DNA of 64,000 nt from Bugula neritina (Eukaryota > Bryozoa > Gymnolaemata > Cheilostomatida > Bugulidae). The stretch covers positions 32,067,504-32,131,503 of the forward strand of contig OZ037765.1 in NCBI GenBank assembly GCA_964035545.1. Direction: 5' to 3'. Position 1 is the stretch's first letter. The number at the start of each line of letters is the position of its first letter. The notes under the pieces were generated by a model that saw only the letters and a list, made by a program, of their open reading frames with translations, was not told the origin of the DNA and did no database searches. This document shows positions 43,931 through 54,000 of the stretch, piece by piece. The position numbers were made by a program, and so were the translations under genes.

Positions 43931-46395
43931 CTTGTGTGGCCAAACAACAGCTACATAAGTAAAATTTATGGATAGATTAAAAAAGAGTTACTAAACTAAA
44001 ATCTTTAATAAAACAAACTTGTAACACTGGACAGTAATAGCTGAGATACTTGAAAGAATAAGAAAAAAAAGGAGATTAATTATAATCAGACAATCATGCA
44101 CATAGAATAATTTACAAGTTCTAGAAAAGTGTAGCAGTACAAGTGTTGTCTGACTAAAGAAATGATGCCTCACAAAAAACTGAGCTTTTACAAGAACTTG
44201 ATGTTCAACACAGAAAAGAATGATTTTAAAGTTTTAAATACTGTAAGTTGCCACCATTGAAAAAATAACTAAACTATTGTAAACAGAACCAAGTTGATGC
44301 AACCTAGACAGTATGAGGTAGGGAGGCTAACAAATAATCAATTGTGTGTGCGTGTGTGTGTGTGTATGTGTGCGTGCGTACGTGTGCGCGCGTGTGTGTG
44401 TGGTTTTACTTTTTTTAATACACACCAACAAATTAGGATAAACTTAAAAATTGGTTGTCATAAAAACATGATAGTTGGTACTTTTATGAGCATTTCAAAT
44501 ATGTACAAAAAAGGCGTAAAGAGAACTCTACAACAATAAAGTTCTACATTTGATCATCACAGTAAAGTTGTTAACGTGAAGCTAACACAATTATGCTATA
44601 AAATTGATTACAATATCAGTAACCAGGCATAGCAATCACAATCGATCACAAAGTTCATCCCGGTTGATATGATAAATTATTATTTAGGGAAGATTTGGCG
44701 AGTCTTGACTTCCACTTACAGTCAGTCGGACTCAGTCAGTGAGTATCAACATTATAGATTCAGGAACTTGCTTTCAGTTAAAGACCAAAAGCAGTTTAAT
44801 TTATATAAAAATTTATATGACATTACTCATACTATTAGTACTATTGATAATTGAGTTTTAAAATAGTCACAATAGAGTTTCACGAACTGAAAACTAAATT
44901 TGATCAACATAATTAAAAACAAGTGATAACCAAAATGATAAAGAACTATAAGTTCAACTGTAAAGGTAAACTATCAGCTAAAGTATAACTAACTGTATAA
45001 CTGTAAGACTAACAGTAACAATAAATCTAAGAGTAACACTAACTCTAACTGAGTATTACTATGAGTATGACTGCAACACTAATTATAACTATAAGTTTGA
45101 ACATCAGCATGAGTATGATTGTAACTATGAGTGTAACAGTAATACTAGCGACTAACACCAACAGTAACACTGTCAGTAATTGTGTAAGTCAAAGTGTACC
45201 TTACACTTAAAATTACACTGTGAGTCATAACATGGGAGTTATCATAAGACTAACTTTAAGTCAGTAACAGCAAGTGTGTCAGTGTGACTGTGAGTGTGAC
45301 TGTGAGTTTGACTATCATACACACAGCCATACTTACTAACTAACTTACAGTCACAGTGATACAGTCCATCAGTATGACTATGAGCATCACATCCAGTTTC
45401 ACTATCACTAAGATTATGAGTATGACATTGACTATCAGTATCTAGATCACTATCAGTAACAATATCAATATGAATATCAATATGGTATAAATCTATGACA
45501 TTGAGTTTGACTTTGAGTGACTATCACCATGACTCATGAGCATGAATATTAAGTTTAACTATTAAACTTATAGTATAAGAGTTATAGTATGAGCATTGTC
45601 ATTATCGGGCTTATGATTGTCATTATGATTATCAAATTAAATTAAATAAATTTAAAATTATCATAATCATAATGATAATGATAATCATAATGATTAATGA
45701 TTAAATCATTAATCATCATTATGATTATGATTATCATTAAAATATTAGTGGCCATCATTGTCAATAATGTAATTTATGATATAGATAATATCATTATTAT
45801 GCTATCAAATAATGACCATTAGTATTACTACATTGCCAAAATAAAAATGATTATAAATTAGAATGTAATTTAGATATCGAAAACCCAAGAAACTTCAAAA
45901 CAAAAAAGGACGGATTTAACTTTTAAACATTTAAAAATCTACTCGCTCATTTTCGGAAAATCAACGCTCACCAAATATATTTATTGTTGATTCATGTAGA
46001 ACAATAAATAGAGATCAATGCTTGCCAAGACCTAGAACTTTAGGTTTTATCAAATAGGTATCGTAGGCCCGTCAGCTTTTATTAGTTAATGTTGGTTCTC
46101 TACTACGTTTTGGAGGAGTAAAAATTGAGTGAGCTCAAGTTCTGGTTTTATTCTGCACCATGTCAAGTGTGAAATGATAATCATAATGATAGTCATAAGC
46201 CTAAGGGCTCAAAGTTATCATTATGGCAGTGAAAATCAGTGCTACTGCGTTTACGTTTAGTTTCACTACTACTTTAACTTTATGTTAGGCTTAGAGTAAG
46301 TTGATAAGCCAATAAAACTAAATCTAAAGGCGTAAATGTAATGCCATTTTGATTTTTATTAAATTTGATAATAATATTATTATTATGTAATGCCA
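43931..46395. other. RTF2 upstream region with low-complexity DNA
   Basis: 2.5 kb without a recognised gene. A (GT)n/(GC)-type tract occupies 44340-44402. From about 44930 to 45830 runs AGT/ACT period-6 DNA, ending in ATAATCATAATGATAATG words and a partial palindrome around 45655-45745 (ATTAATGATT against AATCATTAAT). The RTF2 promoter should lie just right of 43930. Confidence 0.6.
44930..45830. repeat. Long AGT/ACT period-6 low-complexity tract with palindromic ATGAT words
   Basis: About 900 bp in which AGT and ACT triplets recur at multiples of three, commonly six bases apart (for example GAGTATTACTATGAGTATGA), without an exact repeat unit. It is the largest of five such tracts in the window. 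Confidence 0.75.
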
Positions 46396-46400
46396 TTTTT

Positions 46401-46594
46401 TGTAATATAACGTCCGACTTACTTGACAGTCAGTTTAAGAGTCCTTGTGCAGTCTTTACTTTCACTCTCAATATAGCCAATATCCAAGCCGTACAAGCTG
46501 GTAGGAAATCCGAATGCTTGTAAGGCAGTTAGCCAATCACCTCAGGTTAGCTTGTAGCTTATCTGCTAAAGACTATAAACCACATTATATTCCA
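46401..46594 (-). repeat. 3' LTR of the gag-PR element
   Basis: 194-bp direct repeat, partner of 48996-49189. The two differ by very few bases by eye (for example ACGTCCGAC against ACGTTCGAC), so insertion is recent. Confidence 0.9.
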
Positions 46595-46829
46595 TGCCCT
46601 CCCTTTTATAGAGATGAACCACTTAATATTCCATGCTCTCCTTTTGGGGATTTAATAGAAAGCAAAACATGGAGTTGAGTACATAATATTCCATGCTCCC
46701 CTTTGAGGAATTTAGTAGTATAAAGTAATGCATGGAACTGAGTGGTTTGTCGGGCTGAGCAGCAACACCAAAATACCAATTAGCCTGATAACACAAAATA
46801 CCAACCTCTATGTACAGTACACAGTTTGG

Positions 46830-47010
46830 TTTACCACCAAAGTGGTTCCCAAAATTGCCACCAAAGTGGACTTTAGCCTGACCACCGGAGTGGACAATAA
46901 CCTGACCACCAGAGTGGTCGTGAACTTGATCACCGAAGTGATCATCTTTAGCACCACCAGGGTGGGCTAATACTGTGCCACCAAGGTGGACTTCCTGCGC
47001 ATCCGCTTTA
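46830..47010. repeat. ACCACCAGAGTGG-type degenerate tandem repeat
   Basis: Units of about 21-30 bp each centred on an inverted pair such as CCACCAAAGTGG or GATCACCGAAGTGATC, seven or so times. It lies downstream of the gag-PR stop inside the LTR element. The minus-strand frame reads repeated HSGGQ/HFGG peptides. Each unit is a small hairpin, so this may be an RNA structure and not a protein. Confidence 0.7.
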
Positions 47011-47080
47011 CCAGGTGTTTGACCTAGGTCGCCCACTGGTAATTTCCCTAGCTATAACTAAGTGCTAGAAATCACTACTG

Positions 47081-48559
47081 CTACTTCAATGTATTTCTCC
47101 AAGAAACCAACTGAGCCTCAGTGCTAACTACAGTTAACAGACAATGGTTCTTCAATTCCCTCAAACCTAGTATATTAGACTTAGAACCTTTAATAACATA
47201 CAGGTTAGTTACTGTTTTCTTAAACTTGCTTCCTAAAACAACTTCAGCTTTGCCTAACACTGAGAGCTGGGAGTTGTCGGCACTCTTTAAAACTCTATCA
47301 CTTTCGTGAAGCTTAAGTGCTAATGTTTTACTTGTGTCTTCAGTAATTGTAGACACATCTGCACCAGTATCTAAAACAAACTCAATATTTCTATCATTAA
47401 CACTAAGATTCTGTTTCCATGTTTCAGCTCCATCATATGGTTCACTATCAATAAACCTAACCTTACTAGAGCTGACAGCTCTAGTTCTAGGTGATCTCCA
47501 AGAAGAACTATCTTTACTATCCACTGACCATTCTCTATCTGAGCTGCTACTCCTTTGACTTCTATAGTTACTTCTACTAGAGTAATCTTTGTCCTTGTAA
47601 GACCTACGCATTCTACAGTCTCTTGCTATGTGGGCATGTTTTCCACACGCATAGCATCTTATTTTTGGACAATTCCTAGCAACATGCTCAGGTTTATGAC
47701 AAACATAACATAAACTGTCTGAACTGCTACTACTACTATTACTGTTAGCTCTATGTCTACTCCTATAGTCTGGAGACTTGTGGCGAGAATAATCTCGACT
47801 ACTATCTCTAGAACTATATCTACCTTTATGTCTATTATTATCATAGTAAGATGACCTTCTGTCCGTTACTCTATCAGACTTAGTTCTAACTTCAGCTATG
47901 TTAGCAAAGTTATTATTCAAATTAGAACTACTAGATCTAACCTCAGAAACCATTGCAGCAGATTCTCTAGCAATATTCCTAGTCTTCAAAATATCAGACA
48001 ACGCTTTCCAAGTGATATTTTCATTAAGCATAAGTTGTCTCCTCAGATATTCATCTCTTAAACCAACTACTGCCATACTAATAGCAAACCTTTGTCTAAG
48101 GTCTTCCACACTAGCCCCTTCAACAAATCCTAAATTTCTACTATGTTTCTCAACACGTAGCAAATACTCTAGCTCATCTTCGCCACATGTTTGAGACAAA
48201 GTTGCTGCTTTAACCCAAGCCACGTGGACATTTTCTGTTTTCTCATAGTGACCTTTCAACAAATTTAAAGCATCATTATGAGCATTATCATCATTCCTTT
48301 CAAGATCAAATCCTAAAGATTGTAACACATCAATACCCTCATCTCCAATAGCATTGAGCAGAGCTAGAAACTTAGCTTCACCTCTAAATCTATTTACTGC
48401 AATATTGGACAGCATTTCGGTACCCATTTCAAGGGTTGCTAATCGAACTGACAGGTTGTATTTTACCAACCATTTCTTAAAACAATCACTCTGATTATCG
48501 GAGCTCAAAACTAACTTAGGAAACCGATTGAGGTCGGTAAACCTAGTGTTAGTTGCCAT
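47081..48559 (-). CDS. Retrotransposon Gag with two zinc knuckles fused to aspartic protease
   Basis: 492-aa intact frame. Residues 1-200 form a Gag capsid-like helical region (WLVKYNLSVRLATLE; LRQRFAISMAVVGLRDEYLR). Residues 205-285 are Ser/Arg/Tyr-rich. Two CCHC knuckles follow at about 284-297 (CYVCHKPEHVARNC) and 302-315 (CYACGKHAHIARDC). A second RS-rich linker leads to a retropepsin-like domain with the active-site loop FVLDTGADVSTI at about 394-405 and the flap-downstream strand NILGLRELKNHCLL near the C-terminus. The open frame, catalytic Asp and intact LTRs suggest it could still make particles while relying on a full-length relative for reverse transcription and integration. Confidence 0.92.
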   Translation of the reverse strand: MATNTRFTDLNRFPKLVLSSDNQSDCFKKWLVKYNLSVRLATLEMGTEMLSNIAVNRFRGEAKFLALLNAIGDEGIDVLQSLGFDLERNDDNAHNDALNLLKGHYEKTENVHVAWVKAATLSQTCGEDELEYLLRVEKHSRNLGFVEGASVEDLRQRFAISMAVVGLRDEYLRRQLMLNENITWKALSDILKTRNIARESAAMVSEVRSSSSNLNNNFANIAEVRTKSDRVTDRRSSYYDNNRHKGRYSSRDSSRDYSRHKSPDYRSRHRANSNSSSSSSDSLCYVCHKPEHVARNCPKIRCYACGKHAHIARDCRMRRSYKDKDYSSRSNYRSQRSSSSDREWSVDSKDSSSWRSPRTRAVSSSKVRFIDSEPYDGAETWKQNLSVNDRNIEFVLDTGADVSTITEDTSKTLALKLHESDRVLKSADNSQLSVLGKAEVVLGSKFKKTVTNLYVIKGSKSNILGLRELKNHCLLTVVSTEAQLVSWRNTLK

Positions 48560-48995
48560 TATGATCTGAATGTGAGCGGGATATAAAATTTAAAATTTTA
48601 ATTATCACTACCAGAAAGCTTGATTATTTTAATAATTAATAACCCTGTTAATCTTTAAACCTAATATTAAATTTGAATTTATCAAATCTAATACTCTAAC
48701 CGAATTATAAATAATAATATTAATGTTTCACTGTTGCTCCACTAACTCCTACTCTTACTCTACTGATAACACTAAATAAACTCCACAAATGTATCTCGAA
48801 TAAACTTTTAGTTTTATAGTTACTCTCCACTGTTTGTCTCCCCTCTATTATTTAATTCTGCTCCACTATTCACTTTTCTCCACTATTTGATTCTTCTCCA
48901 AACTCCACTATTTGATTCTGCTCCACTCTTTATTTCTTCTCCACTATTCACTCCTTCTCCACTGTTGACTGTCTACAATCCTGCTGACTGCGCCA

Positions 48996-49189
48996 TGAAA
49001 TATAACGTTCGACTTACTTGACAGTCAGTTTAAGAGTCCTTGTGCAGTCTTTACTTTCACTCTCAATATAGCCAATATCCAAGCCGTACAAGCTGGTAGG
49101 AAATCCGAATGCTTGTAAGGCAGTTAGCCAATCACCTCAGGTTAGCTTGTAGCTTATCTGCTAAAGACTATAAACCACATTATATTCCA
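48996..49189 (-). repeat. 5' LTR of the gag-PR element
   Basis: 194 bp, upstream of gag on the minus strand. It ends TATATTTCA immediately before the TGGCGCAGTCAGC primer-binding site. Confidence 0.9.
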
Positions 49190-49194
49190 TTTTT

Positions 49195-49557
49195 ATTAAT
49201 AATAATATTATGAACAAGAAAATGAAATTAAGATTAACTTTAAGATTTCAATATTCTCATCTCATCTAATTAATCTCACTAGGAGCGCTTTGGCTCCTTT
49301 ATCGAGATGCAGTGGTGTATGAACAATTGGTTAGATTATCAGTAGTAAGGAAGAAAACCATTTTGTCTACGAGATAAGAATATAGTTAATTATGCTTTGA
49401 TTCAAAGCTCAATAGCTAGGTACTGCCAGGAAAGAAAAAAAGAAAAAAGAGAAAAAAAAAACAAAAGTAAATAAATATACACCGCACAGCTTCAGATGAT
49501 ATAAAGCAGAGTCGGTGTTAAGTGCTTATAATCAGTTAGGCAAAGCAGCTAGAATCA
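49195..49557. other. Spacer between LTR element and LINE fragment
   Basis: AT-rich sequence with a purine-rich GAAAAAAGAGAAAAAAAAAAC run near 49440-49470. It may include the 3' UTR of the LINE fragment. No gene was seen. Confidence 0.4.
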
Positions 49558-50425
49558 TTAGAAAAGTTTATGGATGCGATGTTTATATGAATGTTTGGCA
49601 CTTTTGGAATTGATATTGCCCTTAATAGCACCATGTCTGGTATTGTGAGACTCTGCAAAATGAAGGGAGAACCGGTCTTGGTCTATAGCGGCACTACCAG
49701 AAAGCATACGAAAGTACATTTTTTGGTCTGCATTGTCACGTCTTTGTGCAAGGCTATCCCAATTAAAATTTGTCATGAGCTCAGTTATATGATCTCGTTT
49801 TCTCTTACAGAATGTCCACCTGAAGGCTTTTCTATTTATACCTTCTATGATGTTGATGTTTTTCAATTTAAATGGAGACCAGGTGTGGGTCGCAAATTCT
49901 AGTATAGGGCGACAGACTGTTTTATAAGCTATGGCTCTGGTTTTACTTTTAGCCTTTTTTAGACAGCGCATCAGCATGTGTAATAATTTATTAGCTTTTG
50001 AGCAAATGTTTATTATATGTTGATCGAATGACAGTTTATTATCAATCGTGACACCAAGGTATAATACTTTGTCAACACATTGTAAGGGGTCATTATTCAT
50101 GCTGTATTGAGACACTAGAGGATTTACAGTGGAGCGTTGAATTGTCATATGCTCACATTTATTTATATTGAACTTCATCTGAGAACTGTCTGCCCAAGTT
50201 ATAAGATGGTCTAAGTCATTCTGAAATAAACTAGAATCAGCAGGTGTTGTGATTGGTTTGTACAACAAGGAATCATCTGCATATAGTTTAAGCTTGCTGT
50301 TGGCTACCGCAGAGTGCATGTCATTTATGTACACATTAAATAACAGTGGTCCTAATACACTGCCTTGGGGCACTCCTGAGGTCACATGTCTAGTGGCCGT
50401 GAGTTGAAAATGAGATGATTTGTAT
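49558..50425 (-). mobile_element. 5'-truncated LINE reverse transcriptase fragment
   Basis: An open frame of about 285 codons encodes the C-terminal half of a non-LTR reverse transcriptase: SGVPQGSVLGPLLFNVYIND, the catalytic box LKLYADDSLLY, and MKFNINKCEHMTI, VLYLGVTIDNKLSFDQHI, then the thumb. This order and wording fit the Jockey/CR1-type LINEs. Sequence upstream of about 50425 switches abruptly to host low-complexity DNA, the usual 5' truncation. Endonuclease and palm N-terminus are absent. The remaining frame is uninterrupted to a stop at 49558, so the copy is young or was counter-selected only recently. Confidence 0.9.
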
Positions 50426-51086
50426 TTCTTTCTTCATTCTTGGCATAGTGAATGTCATAATTATTAATGTAATCACTTTATCATAATACTGATACATGAT
50501 GATATCAATATCAGTATGAATACGGTTGTTCAATATGGTTATACGTACTATGAGTATGATACTTGACCGTAATGATAAGCCTAAGACATAATGATAATCA
50601 TAATGATGATCATAACGACAATAAATATCATGTTTATAATTGTTATCCTTGTAGCAACTGTGAGTATTTTGAGAAGAGAAATAGTTAGCTCAAAGTCAAT
50701 TATCAATGTTTCAATCATCTATTTAAAAGTTTGTACAAATATATTATATAGTTATTAAATTTAATACAATTTTCAGTTCAAAATTAATTTCTTTAGAATT
50801 TGATAAATACCCATTTATACCGCTGTCCGTCGATTGCTACAATATGAATATCAAGTTCACCTGTTTTGTAAAAATTATTTAGTAATATTGATAATGGTTT
50901 TGCAGTTCAATTTGAATTCAATTTTAAGATCAGTGAAAGTTTTAGGCTGGTACACTCCGGTTACCCTAATTCAATGCATTGCTACTAAACTGTTTAAATT
51001 TGACTGCATTAGTTTCTGACTAAAAGCTAAAAATAGATTTTGAAACAATCACTGCCACAGCTGATACTTTGTTTTTTTATTTATAG
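50426..51086. other. Region upstream of WASHC1 with AGT/ACT low-complexity DNA
   Basis: Positions 50470-50660 repeat the ATGATAATCATAATGATGAT wording seen elsewhere. The rest is AT-rich, presumably a 5' UTR intron or promoter of WASHC1, whose ATG follows an acceptor at 51086. Confidence 0.5.
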
Positions 51087-51098
51087 AATACATAGACA

Positions 51099-54000
51099 AT
51101 GCACACTCATCAATATTCAGTACATACTATAACCAGTGAGCTGGAACACGAAGAGCTCATACATCACGTAGCCGGATCTCTTGAGTACCTTCACACTGTT
51201 ATGAATAGCGTATTCAGCAGCGTCGAGGAATCTATAGCTAAAAATAAAGCTCACCTTGAGCGTATAAACCAAAGAACTAAACTAGTTCACCATAAAGTTA
51301 GTCACTTAAAAGGAAGGAAAAAGGCTACACAGGTATTTTTGTTGTATTTATAATATAATCAGATTTGGTAGGTGTACACTTTTTATTGATTGTAAGTTCA
51401 GCCATAACTAAATAAACTACTTTCAATCAGTTTCATTCATTCAAATTCACCATGAATGGTCATTATTTTTATTAAACACATAAAGTATAACACATAATGC
51501 AATGCATTTAATTTCATAAAATACAAAGTGTATGCTCCAAGATGCCGTTAGATTACCATTTGAATTGCTTGTCTGTCCCTCTTCGCAGCTAGTCGAATGA
51601 GGTTTGGTTTCTCTTGTAATTGAAATGGAAAATTCCATAGTAACTGACATTGTACTATATAGTTACCAAGCAATTTCAAAATTCTTATTCTTAGTTTACA
51701 ATACCAAAGTTTTTAGTTTATCTACAGCTGCACAACATTATTCTTTACTAAGGTGGAAAGTTTGTTCACATGGACTTGTACTTGGTATTTAACTATTGTC
51801 TTGAAGGAGTTGTCTTTTCCCTATACATATAATTTATAATCCTATTGCCATAATTCAGCAGTGTTTAATAATTTTTCATTTATAATGAAATATAAAGGTG
51901 CCTTTTTTATTTGCCTTCAGCTTTTTTCGACTCGTTTTATACGTTCTAATCTACTGTAGTCCTCACTTATCTCTGCTCTGTCCTGTTCGGGTAGCGGGGT
52001 TGTAGTAGCATCAACATATTTTTATAAGATCTTTTGCCTTTACTTTCTAAGCAAAAAATAAGCATCAAAATTTACTTGTGTGTGAAATGAAAAATAATTG
52101 TTGTAATGGATATAAATAACTCATATTTTTTCCGTCTGTGATGTAGAGTTATCTTCTTTCTTATGTATTTTCAAGGTATTCTCTAGTGCTAAATATCCCG
52201 GTGCAGGCGTGCAGCACGACTACCACTCGGTATTTCATCAGCATCATCTCCCTAAGAAACACGCCAACTTCAAGCTCTCAGAGCGCCAATATTTACCTCC
52301 CACCAACGAGAATATTAGTAACAAACACAAATTCTACAGCGTCAAGGTATTTTATTATTATCACTTTTGCAATTGTTTTATATGTTGTCCTGTTGTCACT
52401 GATTCATGTATGAATTATGAAAGGAAAAAAGTTTTATTTGTAAATTTTAAAGCATTTATTAAATTTATCTGAAATTCTTTTAAATTTTTCATCGTAAACT
52501 TTAATGCAAAATTACACTTGCTTTGACATATGCTGTAATATAGGATGTGGTTTTGTGAAATAATCATTTTGTTTACTTACCGTCTAGTTTTTATGAGCTT
52601 TTGTACTTTTGACAACCGATTTTGTTTAATAATCTTGAATCTATGCAGTTACTTTTTGCATGTCATGTAATTATACCATACATTATATATACTTTTTTTA
52701 TGTAGATTTACTTAAAAAATCTTGCATTTGTTTTGAATTTTCCCTGTGAAAGACCCTGGTGGTAAAAGTTTTTCAAGTTGGTTAAAGACTGTGGCACAGG
52801 AGCAAAATTTTGTAATTAAATACTTTTCATTACATCACCAGTTTGGCAGGATTTGAATTCGCAGTGCAGACTAGGGCAGTACTTTAACCAGTAAACCCCA
52901 ACTGCTTCCTTAAAGTCCTGTTTACTATTCACTGTACAGGTTCCCGCCAAAACTTCAAATGACGTGTTGGAAGCCGGGTTGGGTCGTCTGCCCAACAACC
53001 TTGACTCTGTGAGCTCGTTGCTTCTCTTCAACACGGCGGAGAATCCGTAAGTTGCTTAAAAATGTGTTGAGCTGTTGAAATGCAGAACACGCAATAGCCT
53101 TGACTGGCTTCAGTTAAGTTTAGACTAAGTTCTGTAAACTTGGTGAATCTGTAAATAAACAGTCAGCCATGCTGCAGGGCTGGTTATGATGCTGTACCTG
53201 TTGTAGGTATAAGAAGTACGTGATGCTGGACCCTAGAGGAGTTGTAACCAAGACGAGGGCTGCCGACAGCGATGAGATCCTCGGCCCGGACGAGGCACCG
53301 ACTACAATCGCCATAGGCGAGGTGATAGACCCTCAGAGTAAGGAGACGTACCTGTACCGGCCCGACCTTGGCGAAGTTCCCACCATATCTGTGCCCGACA
53401 CTCTCCCTGATCTCTTCGGTGGGTTCACAGAGATCTACTTGAACTGAATTATCGTACAAAGTATAAACCTGACTGATATGCATGAAAGTTGTCAAAATTT
53501 GTTTAATTCTAGATATTTATGTTGACTATTTTTACTCAGCCAGTATTTATATTCAGATGTGGCTGACGACATGACGTATGGTGCTGAGACGGGCCCCTCT
53601 ATAGCCCCCTCAGTCTTCGGTTTGGATGCCAGCACTCTACCAGAGCTACCAGATGTGCTGGACAATGCAGTGAACACAGAGGCAGCATCTGCGCCCCCTC
53701 CGCCCCCACCCAGCGGCACCGCCGCACCTCCTCCCCCGCCTCCACCGCCAGCACCCTCCGCTGTGCCTCCACCACGTATGTACCATATTTTCCTAATATA
53801 ATAATGGCTCCACAAAGCTGTGTAACAGCTGAAACATGTCACCATTTATGTGTGTATAACTTGTGGTCTATATTGTTGCAGCTCCTGTCACTACTGCAGC
53901 AGCACCCCCTCCACCCCCTACTGCTGCTCCACCACCACCACCCCCTCCTCCAGCAGCACCTGCTCCACCACCTCCTCCGGCTACTCAGCCAGCACCCCCT

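Larger units (their letters stand above)
46401..49189 (-). mobile_element. LTR retrotransposon with gag-protease only
   Basis: Two 194-bp direct repeats, 46401-46594 and 48996-49189, are nearly identical. On the minus strand they read TGGAATATAATGTGG ... TATATTACA/TTCA (TG...CA). The element is flanked by the 5-bp duplication TTTTT (46396-46400 and 49190-49194). Directly after the 5' LTR the minus strand has TGGCGCAGTCAGCAGGATTG, a tRNA primer-binding-site pattern. A single gag-PR frame (47081-48559) follows, then about 490 bp with degenerate repeats. There is no reverse transcriptase, RNase H or integrase, and at 2.8 kb there is no space for them. Confidence 0.92.

Noticed and set aside
44294-44539. 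Cys/Val-rich open frame (CVCMCACVRVRACV)
   Set aside because: It is a translation of a GT/GC dinucleotide tract.
46623-47036. HSGGQ repeat protein as a second gene of the LTR element
   Set aside because: It has no homology to pol and the repeat units vary in a hairpin-preserving way. It is listed as a repeat instead.
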